In this document: positions 51,144 to 60,374 of the stretch, piece after piece
Position numbering within the stretch: position 1 is the stretch's first letter
Layout: each line of letters starts with the position of its first letter
DNA from: Geodermatophilaceae bacterium URHB0062
GTDB taxonomy: Bacteria > Actinomycetota > Actinomycetes > Mycobacteriales > Geodermatophilaceae
NCBI GenBank assembly: GCA_000620185.1
Contig: KK211086.1
Coordinates: 655,331-719,330, forward strand
Length of the DNA stretch: 64,000 bases
Direction: 5' to 3'
Made by a program: the position numbers and the translations under genes
The notes under the pieces: model-generated
What the model saw: the letters and a program-made list of their open reading frames with translations, nothing else
The model's database searches: none
Told to the model about the DNA's origin: nothing

Positions 51144-53156
51144 TCAGTCGCCGGGGAGGGGGGAGACCTTCCCGTCGGCGTCGACGAGGCCCAGCGTGAC
51201 GCCGATCTGCTCGGTGACCGTCTGGTCCGGGGGCTGGGTCAGCGACCGCTCCCAGATCGTCTGGTCGTAGACGACGGACGGCGGCGGCGTGCCGTCGACC
51301 CACGGGATCGTGTCGGGCTTGTGCGTCATCAGCACCACCTGTCCGCCGCCCAGCGCCTTGCGGGCGGCAGCGAGCGCCTCCGGGGTGGGCTGCAGCACGC
51401 TGAACGCCTTGACGTCGCACAGCGCGAGCACCGAGGGCAGGTACGTGTCCTGCTGCGGGACGACCGTCGGCCGGCCGTCGATCAGGTCGCAGGCCTTCTC
51501 GATGCCCTCCAGGCCCCCGGCGTTGTCCTTCGACGTCCACAGCCGCCCGGCGTTCGTGAGCGGCCAGCCCACGATGCTGACGGTCAGCACCGCCGCGAGG
51601 ATCGAGCCGAGGGGACGTCGCCACGCGGAGAGCCGGGAGGCGACCCACGTGCTGGCCAGGAGCAGCCCCGGGACGACGACGGGCAGGAAGCGGCGCATCG
51701 CCCAGATCTGGTCGGGGACGATGTTCGGCCCGGTGAAGTAGACGGCCGCGCTGGGCAGGAGCAGGGCGGCGAGCCACAGCAGCTGCCCGGACCGCCGTGC
51801 ACCGAGCGCCACCCAGGCGATCAGCCCGCCGAGCCCGACCAGCACGACCGGCCACCCGTGGTACCAGCTGACCCACTCCAGCGTGTCCTCGGCGTAGGTC
51901 CGCGTCCCGTCCACAGCGGAGCCCTCGAGGCCCTGGAGCCCGGCGACGAGCGGGATGTTGTCGCCGTGCCCGACGTACCACCAGGGGCGGGAGAGCAGGA
52001 CGACGAACGCCACCGCGGCGAGCGCGGCGGCCGCGGTCGCCGCCCGGGCGAGGAGCCGCCCCACGGCGGGGACCCGCGAGGCGGGCACGGCCGCGCCGGC
52101 GAACGCCATGACGGCGACGACGACCACCGCGGCGCCCAGCATCGAGAACTGCGAGCCGAGGTCGGCGATGTACCGGCCGCTGTGGAAGTACAGGTCGGCG
52201 AAGCCGAGGAGGACCCCGGGCAGGCTGCCGAGCAGCAGCGCCGGTGCGGCCCAGCGCCGCCGGCTCCCGGGACCGCCGGGGTGAAGGAGGGCCGCCAGGG
52301 CCAGCCCGCCCACGACGCCGATGAGCGGGAGCGTGCCGTCGATGCGCGCCAGGGCGACGCCGCCGAACGCGGCGCCGGCTGCCACGTACTCCCGGAGCCG
52401 GTCGTTCTGCCAGGCGCCCCAGAGCAGCGTCGCGCCGAGCAGCGTGAACGTCATGGCGAGGGGCTCGGAGTACATGGCGCGGCTGAACTCGAGCATCGGC
52501 AGCGACATGGCCAGCGCGAGCACCGGCACGATGCCCCAGATCGGACCGATCACGCGCCGGCCGAGGAGGTACAGCGCGATCAGGGCCGCCGCGCCGCAGG
52601 CGAGGTTGCCCCAGAAGACGGCGTTCTGCCCGAAGATCCAGCCGACGGACGCCGACACCCCGGCGATCAGGTGGTTGCCCTGCGGCTCCAGCCGACCGTC
52701 GACCAGGTAGAACCCGGGGGACTCGGTGCTGCCGGCGGGCAGGGGGATCTCGAGGCCGGCGTGGTCGAGCAGCCACAGGCCGGTCAGCGTGTAGACGTCG
52801 GGATCGCGGCCGACGTGCACCCGCTCGGCGATGTAGGGCAGGTTCAGCAGGAACCACGCCCCGGCCACCACCAGGCTCAGCGCCGAGCCCCACACCCAGC
52901 GGCGATCGCGGGACCGCTCGACGGGCAGAAACCGCCAGGTGAGCGCGACGAGCACCACCGTGGCCGGCAGGACGACGACCGGCCGGAAGAAGCCACCGAC
53001 GTAGGCGAGGGCCGCGACGTAGCAGAACACCAGGAACGACAGGAGCAGTCGCTCCGGGGCGACAGCCACCGCGGAGAGCAGGAGGTCGCGTCCCCGTCCG
53101 GCGCGGGCCTCGTCGGCGGGACGGCGGAGGTCCGCGTCGTGGACGTCGGTGGTCAT
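51144..53156 (-). CDS. Polytopic membrane protein, GT-C-like (paralogue 2)
   Basis: 670 residues with about thirteen helices. It is closely related to the protein at 45109-47088: 'LNLPYIAERVHVGRDPDVYT', 'EPQGNHLIAGVSASVGWIFG' and 'SLPMLEFSRAMYSEPLAMTF' are shared. An extra segment ('STESPGFYLVDGRL') lies before the 'PQGNHL' block. It follows the Wzt gene by 34 nt on the same strand and is probably the last gene of the glycan cluster, so a role in transferring or extending the exported glycan is plausible. Confidence 0.75.
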   Translation of the reverse strand: MTTDVHDADLRRPADEARAGRGRDLLLSAVAVAPERLLLSFLVFCYVAALAYVGGFFRPVVVLPATVVLVALTWRFLPVERSRDRRWVWGSALSLVVAGAWFLLNLPYIAERVHVGRDPDVYTLTGLWLLDHAGLEIPLPAGSTESPGFYLVDGRLEPQGNHLIAGVSASVGWIFGQNAVFWGNLACGAAALIALYLLGRRVIGPIWGIVPVLALAMSLPMLEFSRAMYSEPLAMTFTLLGATLLWGAWQNDRLREYVAAGAAFGGVALARIDGTLPLIGVVGGLALAALLHPGGPGSRRRWAAPALLLGSLPGVLLGFADLYFHSGRYIADLGSQFSMLGAAVVVVAVMAFAGAAVPASRVPAVGRLLARAATAAAALAAVAFVVLLSRPWWYVGHGDNIPLVAGLQGLEGSAVDGTRTYAEDTLEWVSWYHGWPVVLVGLGGLIAWVALGARRSGQLLWLAALLLPSAAVYFTGPNIVPDQIWAMRRFLPVVVPGLLLASTWVASRLSAWRRPLGSILAAVLTVSIVGWPLTNAGRLWTSKDNAGGLEGIEKACDLIDGRPTVVPQQDTYLPSVLALCDVKAFSVLQPTPEALAAARKALGGGQVVLMTHKPDTIPWVDGTPPPSVVYDQTIWERSLTQPPDQTVTEQIGVTLGLVDADGKVSPLPGD

Positions 53157-53163
53157 TCGGAAA

Positions 53164-53176
53164 GCTCCCCAGCAGT
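53164..53176 (-). promoter_or_regulatory. Conserved ribosome-binding leader shared by the two membrane paralogues
   Basis: Minus-strand ACTGCTGGGGAGC ends 7 nt before the ATG at 53156. The identical 13 bp occurs at 47096-47108, at the same distance from the other paralogue's GTG. The GGGGAG is the ribosome site; the conserved bases beyond it may reflect recent duplication or a shared control element. Confidence 0.6.
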
Positions 53177-53190
53177 TCTGCAGGTGTCGG

Positions 53191-54402
53191 TCAGGCGATG
53201 CCGGCGGCGGCCGGGCGCCCGATCCCCGCCACCGCGATGCCCGAGACGCCGACCGGGCCGACCGCGCTGCCGTCGCCGTCGACCTCGAGCCGGGCGGCGT
53301 GCGGCAGGAGCGCGAACGTCTCGCCGTCCCACTCCGCCAGGGCGCCCCGGACGTGGTACTGCCCCTCACCGAGGCGCAGTCCGGACAGCCGGACGTCGAT
53401 GTCGCGCCGGCCCTGCAGGCGCTCCAGCGGCAGTCCGAGCAGCTGCGTGTTCGTGCCGAACACGGGCTGGCCGGTCGGGGTGTCGATGCCGATGCCGAGG
53501 ACCCAGTTCTCGAGGGGCTCGTCGGCCTCCACCGTCACCCGGAGGACGAGGTCCTCGTCGGGAGCCGGGGTCAGCAGCGGCCGTCCGTCGGCCGTGAGCG
53601 GCTGCACGGACAGGACACGCGCGTTGACGCCCCGGCCGGCCGAGGCCATCTCCGTCGTCGTCTGGTCGTCGAAGTCCGCGCGCAGCACCTTGGTCGCCTC
53701 GCGCGCCGTCCCGTCGGCGATCACGCGGCCGTGCTCCAGGACGACCGCGCGGTTGCAGATGTCGACCACCTGGTCGAGCGCGTGGGTGACGAGCACGATC
53801 GTGCGCCCCTCGCGCTGGAAGGACTTGATGCGGTCGAGGCACTTGCGCTGGAACGGCTCGTCGCCCACGGCCAGCACCTCGTCGACCAGCAGCACGTCGG
53901 GGTCGACATGGATGGCGACGGCGAAGGCGAGCCGCACGTACATGCCCGACGAGTAGAACTTCACCTGGGTGTCGATGAACTTCTCGATGCCGGAGAAGTC
54001 GACGATCGCGTCGAAGTGCTGATCGGTCTGCTGCCGCGTCAGCCCCAGGATGGCGGCGTTGAGGTAGACGTTGTCGCGGCCGGTCAGATCGGGGTGGAAG
54101 CCGGCGCCCAGCTCGAGCAGCGCGGCGAGGCGACCGCGCCGGCGGACGGTGCCCGACGTCGGCTGGATGATGCCGCCGATCGCCTTGAGCAGCGTGCTCT
54201 TGCCCGAGCCGTTGGGGCCGATCAGGCCCACCGTGGTGCCGGCGTCGATGGAGAGGTCGATGTCGCGCAGCGCCCAGAAGTCCTCGCGGTGGCGGCGGGA
54301 GAGCGCCGCGTTGACGATGCGCTCCTTGATCGACTTGTCCTTGCGGATGACGAACCGCTTGCTGAGGTTCTCGACCTCGATGACGGCCGGGGTGTCGGTC
54401 AT
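53191..54402 (-). CDS. Polysaccharide ABC exporter ATP-binding protein (Wzt type)
   Basis: 403 residues. Walker A 'GLIGPNGSGKSTLLKAI', signature 'FYSSGMYVRLAFAVA' and Walker B 'PDVLLVDEVLAVGDEPFQ' match teichoic-acid/O-antigen exporters. A 150-residue C-terminal domain after the ATPase resembles Wzt glycan-binding domains ('VLRVTVEADEPLENWVLGIG'). It powers export of an undecaprenyl-linked glycan. The ATG has GGAG with 8-nt spacing; GTG at 54408 would overlap the permease stop (GTGA). Confidence 0.92.
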   Translation of the reverse strand: MTDTPAVIEVENLSKRFVIRKDKSIKERIVNAALSRRHREDFWALRDIDLSIDAGTTVGLIGPNGSGKSTLLKAIGGIIQPTSGTVRRRGRLAALLELGAGFHPDLTGRDNVYLNAAILGLTRQQTDQHFDAIVDFSGIEKFIDTQVKFYSSGMYVRLAFAVAIHVDPDVLLVDEVLAVGDEPFQRKCLDRIKSFQREGRTIVLVTHALDQVVDICNRAVVLEHGRVIADGTAREATKVLRADFDDQTTTEMASAGRGVNARVLSVQPLTADGRPLLTPAPDEDLVLRVTVEADEPLENWVLGIGIDTPTGQPVFGTNTQLLGLPLERLQGRRDIDVRLSGLRLGEGQYHVRGALAEWDGETFALLPHAARLEVDGDGSAVGPVGVSGIAVAGIGRPAAAGIA

Positions 54403-54404
54403 GC

Positions 54405-55313
54405 TCACAGCTCCTGTGCGAAGTTGCCCTCGAGCCGGTTGAACAGCCGCTGGCAGAGCCAGAGCAGGACGGCACCGACGAGGAGCGAGACGAGAAGACG
54501 GGTGCCCAGGTCCTCGGGGAAGGGTTCGTCCGTGCCGGCCACCCACATGGCCCGCTGCATGCCGAGCACCGCCAGGGTCACCGGGTTGCTGAGGTACAGC
54601 GACTCCATCCAGGTGCCGCCCAGGATGTCGTGGACGAGGCGCCAGGAATACACGACCGGCGAGGCCCAGAACAGGATCGTCAGGGAGATCTCGACGAGGT
54701 ACTGGACGTCGCGCAGGTACACGTTGGTCGCGGCCAGCGCCAGCCCGATCGCCGTCGCGAACACGAGGACGACGGCCACCGACAGCGGGAGGTACAGGAG
54801 CCGGCTGCCGGTCGGCACGCGCCCGAGGAGGACCACCGCGGCGAGCAGGATGACCATCTGGGTGGCGAAGTTGAAGAGGGCCCCGCCGACCGTGCTGAGC
54901 GGGAAGATCTCGCGCGGCAGGTAGACCTTCCGCACCAGCCCGGCGTTGTTCACGATCGACCCGGTGCTGGAGCTGACGATCTCGGAGAACAGCTGCCAGG
55001 CGATCAGCCCGGTGAAGATGTAGATCGCGAAGTCGGGGATCGAGCGCTCGGCGCCGAGGAACTTGCCGATCGCCACGTAGTAGACGAGCAGGATGGACAG
55101 CGGCCGCAGGAGGCTCCAGAGGAAGCCCAGGGAGCTGTCCTTGTAGCGGGCCTTGAGCTCGCGCCGGACCAGGAGGTTCAGCAGCTCACGCCGCGCGACG
55201 ATCTCGCGCACCGACCGGCCGGTGCCCTTGAACAGGCCGCCGCTGGGCGCGCTGGTCTGCCAGGGCTCCTGGAGGAGGCGAGCACTGCGCGTCACGGCTT
55301 CAGGGTTCCTCAT
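54405..55313 (-). CDS. Polysaccharide ABC exporter permease (Wzm/TagG type)
   Basis: 302 residues. An N-terminal amphipathic region ('LLNLLVRRELKARYKDSSLG') is followed by six helices, as in ABC2-type polysaccharide permeases; 'YLPREIFPLSTVGGALFNF' and 'SPVVYSWRLVHDIL' are typical. It forms the membrane channel for the Wzt ATPase. I chose the ATG at 55313 ahead of 'RNPEAVTRSARLL' with AGGAG just upstream. It lies between the glycosyltransferase genes and wzt. Confidence 0.92.
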   Translation of the reverse strand: MRNPEAVTRSARLLQEPWQTSAPSGGLFKGTGRSVREIVARRELLNLLVRRELKARYKDSSLGFLWSLLRPLSILLVYYVAIGKFLGAERSIPDFAIYIFTGLIAWQLFSEIVSSSTGSIVNNAGLVRKVYLPREIFPLSTVGGALFNFATQMVILLAAVVLLGRVPTGSRLLYLPLSVAVVLVFATAIGLALAATNVYLRDVQYLVEISLTILFWASPVVYSWRLVHDILGGTWMESLYLSNPVTLAVLGMQRAMWVAGTDEPFPEDLGTRLLVSLLVGAVLLWLCQRLFNRLEGNFAQEL

Positions 55314-55365
55314 CGCTCCTCGTACCTTCTCGTTCCGGGCGAGGGGCGGACCGGCTTCGGCGAAC

Positions 55366-56883
55366 TCATCCCGCCAGGGCGCTCCACACGTCGCCGGCAT
55401 ACTGCTCCCAGGTCCTCCGCGGGCGGGCGCGCGCCTCGGTGGCGAGTCGCCGGTGCACCTCGTCGTCCGTGAGGACCGTCCGGATGCCCGCCGCGATGCT
55501 GTAGTCGTCGCGCGGATCCACGAGGAGCGCGCCGCCGTCCGCCGCGATCTCCGCCATCGAGCCGTAGTTCGACGTGACGACGGGGGTGCCGCAGGACAGT
55601 GCCTCGGCGATGGGCAGCCCGAAGCCCTCGTTCAAGGACGGGAAGACCATACATCGAGCGAGGCGGTAGGCCGCCCACAACATGCTGTCCGGCATCGTCG
55701 TGACGGTCTCGACGGGACGGTTCGCGGCCTGCGCCAGGGCCAGTTCCTGGGCGAATCGGCCGTCGTTCCACGATCGGCCGCCCACGAGAACAAGATTGAA
55801 GTGCAGTCCCTCCCGCCACAGGAGTTCCGCCGCGTGCAGCAGGGCCAGGTGGTTCTTGCGCGGCTCCCGCGTTCCCACGCACAGCACCATGGGCACGCCG
55901 GCGATCACCAGGCGCTCGCGGGCGGCGTCGAGCTCGGCCGGCGTGCTCTCGGGCACTTCGCTGGGCAGCAGGTCGACCGAGATCTCCGGGCCCTTCTGAC
56001 CCACGGAGGTCAGCATCGTGCGCCAGCCCCCGTACTCGACGGCGGCCGCCGCCGAGATGGTCGACACCGTGTCCATGTGCCGGACGGCGGCGAGGTTGGT
56101 CGCGAACGCCTCGCTGACGCCCAGCGCGGTCGTCTCCGCCGTCGTCATGGGTACGCAGTCGAAGCCGATGACCCCGGTGCGGCAGCGCGCGAACTGCGCG
56201 AGGGCGGCGATGCGCTCGTTCCGCGGCCGCTCGGGCGAGAGCTCGGGGAGCAGGTAGGTCGACCGCCACGGCACGACGACGACGTCCGTCGACGCGTCCT
56301 GCTCGGTGGTTCCGGTGCCGGTCAGCGCCTTGGTGCACTCCGCAGGCGTGAGCAGCCGCAGGCGCCGGTACTCGCCACCCCAGCCGACGAGCGTCACGTC
56401 GTGGTGCTCGCGCCAGCGTCGGACGGTCTCGCGGGCGACCCGCTGGATGCCGGTCGCCAGACCGGCGCGGGCGGTGTGGTCGACGTCGACGAGGACGGCG
56501 TCGGTGAGCACGCGGACGTCGGGCCGGGGGCCGAACCGGGCCAGCCAGGTGGCCGCGACCTGGGCCGGACGCGCGCCGAAGGCGGCTCCCGGCCCGTCGA
56601 GCCGGATCGCCCGGACGGCACGGCGGACCTCCGGCGTCGTCGCCAGTCGTGCCTCGAGGACCGACAACGCGAGCCACACGGCGGAGGCGTCGGCCGGCTC
56701 GAGGAGCTGCTCGAAGCGGGCGACGAGCTCGGCGCGCCCGGCGGGGGCAGGCGCACCCGAGAGCGTGGCCACGACCAGGGCGATGCGGCGCAGCAGCGCC
56801 GCGCGTTCCGCGGGCGCGACGGCGCCCAGGCGGGCCGAGAGCGACAGGGGCGTGCCGACGGCGGCCGCGGTGCGCACGCTCAT
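55366..56883 (-). CDS. GT4 family glycosyltransferase
   Basis: 505 residues. About 150 N-terminal residues are poorly conserved. 'LATGIQRVARETVRRW' and 'RTGVIGFDCVPMTTAE' follow. The GT4 donor half has 'VGTREPRKNHLALLHAAELL' and 'FPSLNEGFGLPIAEALSCG', with the E-x7-E nucleotide-sugar site. A C-terminal 'RRTWEQYAGDVW' is shared with three related genes in this cluster. The sugar is unknown. It overlaps the upstream GT4 gene by ATGA. Confidence 0.88.
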   Translation of the reverse strand: MSVRTAAAVGTPLSLSARLGAVAPAERAALLRRIALVVATLSGAPAPAGRAELVARFEQLLEPADASAVWLALSVLEARLATTPEVRRAVRAIRLDGPGAAFGARPAQVAATWLARFGPRPDVRVLTDAVLVDVDHTARAGLATGIQRVARETVRRWREHHDVTLVGWGGEYRRLRLLTPAECTKALTGTGTTEQDASTDVVVVPWRSTYLLPELSPERPRNERIAALAQFARCRTGVIGFDCVPMTTAETTALGVSEAFATNLAAVRHMDTVSTISAAAAVEYGGWRTMLTSVGQKGPEISVDLLPSEVPESTPAELDAARERLVIAGVPMVLCVGTREPRKNHLALLHAAELLWREGLHFNLVLVGGRSWNDGRFAQELALAQAANRPVETVTTMPDSMLWAAYRLARCMVFPSLNEGFGLPIAEALSCGTPVVTSNYGSMAEIAADGGALLVDPRDDYSIAAGIRTVLTDDEVHRRLATEARARPRRTWEQYAGDVWSALAG

Positions 56884-58439
56884 CGACCGGGCTCCGCGGA
56901 GGGGGCGGAGAGCACCAGCGCGTCCCACAGCTCGGCGGCGTAGTCGTCCCAGGTGCGCGGCGGGCGCCGCAGCGCCTCCTCACGCAGGGTGGCCACCAGC
57001 TCGTCGTCGGTCAGCAGCCGGCGCATCTGGTCGGCGATCGCCAGGTCGTCCAGCGGGTCCACGGTCAGCGCGCCCCCGCCGTCGGCGATCTCGCGGGTGC
57101 TGCCGGTGTCGCTGGTCAGGCAGGGTGTGCCGCAGGCGAGCGACTCGGCGACCGGCAGGCCGAACCCCTCGTGCAGCGAGACGAACACCGTGAAGCGCGC
57201 GGAGCGGACCGTTCCCCAGAGCAACTCGTCGCTGATCGCCGTCCGGCGGCGGACCGGCCGCCCGGCACGGACGAGCCGGGCCATCGTCGCGTCGAACTCG
57301 GTGGCCATGCCGCTGCCGCCGATGAACTCCAGGCGGAAGTCCAGGCCCTCCCGCCAGAGCTGCTCGGCAGCCGCCAGCACCGCCAGCTGGTTCTTCCGCG
57401 GTTCGAAGCTGCCGATGCAGACGACCAGCGGGGCCCCGGTCGATCCGACCGGCTCGCCGGGCGGCATCTCGACGGGCAGGATGCACTCCACGACGGTCGG
57501 CCCGGGCAGCCCCTGGGCCGCCAGCATGTCGACGAACCCCTCGAACTCGCGGGTCGCGGCGCCGCTGATGCCCGCGACGCGGTGCGCGTGTTTGACCGCC
57601 TCCAGGTAGCGCATGAAGCGGTCGGGCAGGCCCGGGTGGATCAGCTCGGGGCTGATCGCCGGGATGCAGTCGTAGCCGATGAGCGCCGTGCGGCTGCCCG
57701 AGTAGAGCGACAGCGCGGCCAGTGCGGGGCAGTGCTCCGGCGGCGGGTTCTCGGGCACGACGACCCAGCTCCGCCACGGGACGACGAGGCGGTGGCGGGG
57801 CCGTTGGCGGGGCGCGACCGCGTCGTCGGCCCGGACGCGGGTGGCGTGCTCGTGCCAGCGGAGGATGCGGTCGCTCTCGTGGGGGAGCAGGTGCCGCATC
57901 GCGCCGCCGGGATCGGTCCAGGCCACCAGCGTGAACTCGTGCTCGCGGTGCCAGCGGGGCAGGGTCTCGCGCACCACGCGCTGGATGCCGGTGTGCAGCT
58001 CGTGCGTGGCGGCGAAGTCCACGTCCACCACCACGCCGGAGTCGACGACGTCCATCTCGAGGTCGGGGCTGCCCGCGGCGCAGGCGGCGAGGTAGCCGGC
58101 CTCCAGCAGCCAGGTCGCGAAGTCGCCGGAGCGGCGCAGGTCCCGCGCGCGGACGGCGGCCGTGACGTCGTCGGGCTGGGGGAGGACCCCGGCGAGCGCG
58201 GTCATGAGCAGCCACAGGGAGTCCGTCGCCCGCTGGGCGTGCACGTGCTCCACGAGGCGGCCGTACAGCTGGGAGACCGCGACGGTGGGATCGGCGTCCG
58301 TCTCCGCATCGAGGCCGAGCACCCCGGCGGCGGCGCCCAGTCGCTGCCGCAGGGCGGCGAGCCGGTCGGCACTCCCCGCCGGAGCGGCGCCCTCCGGAGC
58401 GGTCGTGTCCGGAGCGATTCCCTCTGCGGCGACGGTCAT
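56880..58439 (-). CDS. GT4 family glycosyltransferase
   Basis: 519 residues. 'LHTGIQRVVRETLPRWHREH', 'SRTALIGYDCIPAISPEL', 'IGSFEPRKNQLAVLAAAEQL' and 'VSLHEGFGLPVAESLACG' define the same subfamily as its neighbours. The GT-B Rossmann donor site is intact. The ATG at 58439 overlaps the stop of the FkbM-like gene upstream (ATGA), and its own stop overlaps the next GT4 start the same way. It probably adds one residue to the exported glycan. Confidence 0.88.
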   Translation of the reverse strand: MTVAAEGIAPDTTAPEGAAPAGSADRLAALRQRLGAAAGVLGLDAETDADPTVAVSQLYGRLVEHVHAQRATDSLWLLMTALAGVLPQPDDVTAAVRARDLRRSGDFATWLLEAGYLAACAAGSPDLEMDVVDSGVVVDVDFAATHELHTGIQRVVRETLPRWHREHEFTLVAWTDPGGAMRHLLPHESDRILRWHEHATRVRADDAVAPRQRPRHRLVVPWRSWVVVPENPPPEHCPALAALSLYSGSRTALIGYDCIPAISPELIHPGLPDRFMRYLEAVKHAHRVAGISGAATREFEGFVDMLAAQGLPGPTVVECILPVEMPPGEPVGSTGAPLVVCIGSFEPRKNQLAVLAAAEQLWREGLDFRLEFIGGSGMATEFDATMARLVRAGRPVRRRTAISDELLWGTVRSARFTVFVSLHEGFGLPVAESLACGTPCLTSDTGSTREIADGGGALTVDPLDDLAIADQMRRLLTDDELVATLREEALRRPPRTWDDYAAELWDALVLSAPSAEPGR

Positions 58440-59242
58440 CGCCACGCGCGGAGCCGTCGCTGCTGCAACGCCCGCAGCGGCGCGGTGACGCGCCACGAGA
58501 CGGTCGCCTGCATCGCGGCGAGTTCCTCGCGGAGGCGCACCACCTCGTGGCTGCCCCGGCCGGCCGAGCTACCCGCGCCCAGGGAGGTGCCGACGGCGTC
58601 GGACCACCGCGCCAGGACGGCGCCCCGCCAGCGGACCAGCTCCTCAAGCGCCTCGTCGTGGGCGGACCGGAGCGCGCCCAGCTCCTGAGCCAGCTCGTGC
58701 CAGCGGGCGGGGACGAAGTCGTCGTCGGCGTTGGCCGGGTAGCTCAGCGCGGCCCGGAGGGAGTCCGCGCGCTCGGCGGCCACGTAGAAGCGGGAGGTCC
58801 CGTCGAAGAGGCAGAACTCGTATCCCGCGTCGAGCACGCTCCGGTCCTCCTGCGGAGGGGCCGGGGCCGGTCCGGCGCCGGCGAGCACGAGCACCCAGGG
58901 GCGCCACCGGCGCAGGTCGACGCCGGCGAGGGCCGGCTCCGAGCCGGCCGGGCCCACGACCATGAACTGGATCTCGGCGCCCTCGTCGAGGTGCCCGTCG
59001 AGCACGTCGACGAGGGTGTCCCTGGGCCGCTCGCGGCGGAATGCCGCAGCGGAACCGGCGACCGGGTCGACGACGACGCCGCTCCAGCCCCGGTCGTAGA
59101 AGGCGCGCGTGACCGAGGAGTCGGTCGGCTGCGCCGGGCGGACGTCGACGTACCGGCCGGTGGCCCCGTGCCCGAGTGCCCGATGCAGGACGACGTCCTC
59201 CCCGTTCCGTCCGAAGGAGATGAACGGGGAATCGGCGGGCAC
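58436..59242 (-). CDS. Degenerate FkbM-like protein with glycan-cluster C-terminal tail
   Basis: 268 residues. 'SFGRNGEDVVLHRALGHGAT', 'GRYVDVRPAQPTDSSVTRAF' and 'YDRGWSGVVVDPVAGSAAAF' resemble the start of FkbM methyltransferases, but the usual SAM loop 'DVGA' is replaced by 'DVRPAQ'. The C-terminal helix ends 'SWRVTAPLRALQQRRLRAW', a tail common in capsule-cluster enzymes. It may bind the glycan or a partner without methylating. The next gene overlaps it by ATGA. Confidence 0.65.
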   Translation of the reverse strand: MPADSPFISFGRNGEDVVLHRALGHGATGRYVDVRPAQPTDSSVTRAFYDRGWSGVVVDPVAGSAAAFRRERPRDTLVDVLDGHLDEGAEIQFMVVGPAGSEPALAGVDLRRWRPWVLVLAGAGPAPAPPQEDRSVLDAGYEFCLFDGTSRFYVAAERADSLRAALSYPANADDDFVPARWHELAQELGALRSAHDEALEELVRWRGAVLARWSDAVGTSLGAGSSAGRGSHEVVRLREELAAMQATVSWRVTAPLRALQQRRLRAWR

Positions 59243-59280
59243 CTGTGGATGGTACGACCCTCGTCACCGCAGCCGAGGTG

Positions 59281-60369
59281 TCAGGTGACGCTGCGGTAGG
59301 CCTCGAGGTGCCGGTCCGCGCTCCTCCGCCAGGTGAAACCGGCGGCGTGCGCGCGACGGGTCGCGGCGGTGCCGGGCAGCCCGTCGAGCGCCAGCATCGA
59401 CGCCGCCCACGCGTCCGGATCGTCGGCCGGCAGCAGGGTGGCCGAGCCCTCGGCGATCTCCCGGTGCGCGGGGATGTCGCTGGCCAGGACCGGGCGGCCG
59501 GCCGCCAGCCCCTCGAGGACGGGCAGTCCGAACCCCTCGTAGATCGACGGCATGCACACCGCGGCCGCCCCGGCCACCACGGCGAGCAGGTCGCCGTCGG
59601 AGAGGTAGCCGGCCAGGACGACGTGGTCGGGATCGGGCCCCTGGCCGCTCCACCGGTCGCCCCAGCCCGCGGGGCCGCAGAGGACCAGGGGAGGGACGGC
59701 GGGATCCGCCCGGCGGGCGTCCCGGTGGGCCGCGAGGAGCATCCCGAGGTTCTTCCGGGGCTCCAGGTTGCCCACGAACAGGAGGTACCGGTCGGGGATC
59801 CCGAGCCGTTTCAGAGTCGCCGGCGGGGCCGGCTCGGCACCGGCCCAGCTCGCGTCGACGCCGTTGGGCGCCACGAAGACCGGCGGCACGATCGACCCGT
59901 ACTCCGCGCGGACCTCCTCGGCGACGGCCTCGCTGACCGTGACGACCGCTCCGGCCCGCCGGAGGGCCCGGGGCACGAGCTCGCGGTAGTGCTCGACGTC
60001 GCCGGTCACGGTCTCCGGGAAGCGGAGGAACGCCAGGTCGTGGACGGTGACCACGCCGCCGGCCCGCGCCGCAGGGGGCAGCACGAAGTTGGTGCCGTGG
60101 AACACGTCGACCAGGCCGGAGAGGATCTCCACGGGCGGGAACGGGGTGCGCGCCCAGAGCGGGCGCAGGAGCCGGGCGGGGAACCGGCCCGGCGCGCGCC
60201 GGGCCGTGGCGGGCACGTCGGCGGGCAGTTGTCCCCGGACGCTGAACAGCGTCAGGCGCGGATGCAGGTCCGGGGCCGCCTCGGCGAGGCCCTGCAGCAG
60301 CCCGGTCACGTACCGGCCGACACCGCTGCGCTGGCCCAGCAGGGGAGTGGCGTCGAGTGCCAGCCTCAT
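59281..60369 (-). CDS. GT4 family glycosyltransferase (mannosyltransferase-like)
   Basis: 362 residues. 'LALDATPLLGQRSGVGRYVT' at the N-terminus and 'FVGNLEPRKNLGMLLAA' plus 'MPSIYEGFGLPVLEGLAAG' in the donor half are typical of GT4 mannosyltransferases. It lacks the long N-terminal region and the TGIQRV motif of the other four GT4 proteins here, so it is a different subfamily. Start ATG at 60369 lies 5 nt after the FkbM gene stop. Confidence 0.88.
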   Translation of the reverse strand: MRLALDATPLLGQRSGVGRYVTGLLQGLAEAAPDLHPRLTLFSVRGQLPADVPATARRAPGRFPARLLRPLWARTPFPPVEILSGLVDVFHGTNFVLPPAARAGGVVTVHDLAFLRFPETVTGDVEHYRELVPRALRRAGAVVTVSEAVAEEVRAEYGSIVPPVFVAPNGVDASWAGAEPAPPATLKRLGIPDRYLLFVGNLEPRKNLGMLLAAHRDARRADPAVPPLVLCGPAGWGDRWSGQGPDPDHVVLAGYLSDGDLLAVVAGAAAVCMPSIYEGFGLPVLEGLAAGRPVLASDIPAHREIAEGSATLLPADDPDAWAASMLALDGLPGTAATRRAHAAGFTWRRSADRHLEAYRSVT

Positions 60370-60374
60370 GCCGG

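Noticed and set aside
51084-53597. 837-codon plus-strand open frame opposite the membrane paralogue and wzt
   Set aside because: It spans two minus-strand genes and their intergenic gap, has no domain, and is Arg/Asp/Gly/Gln-rich.
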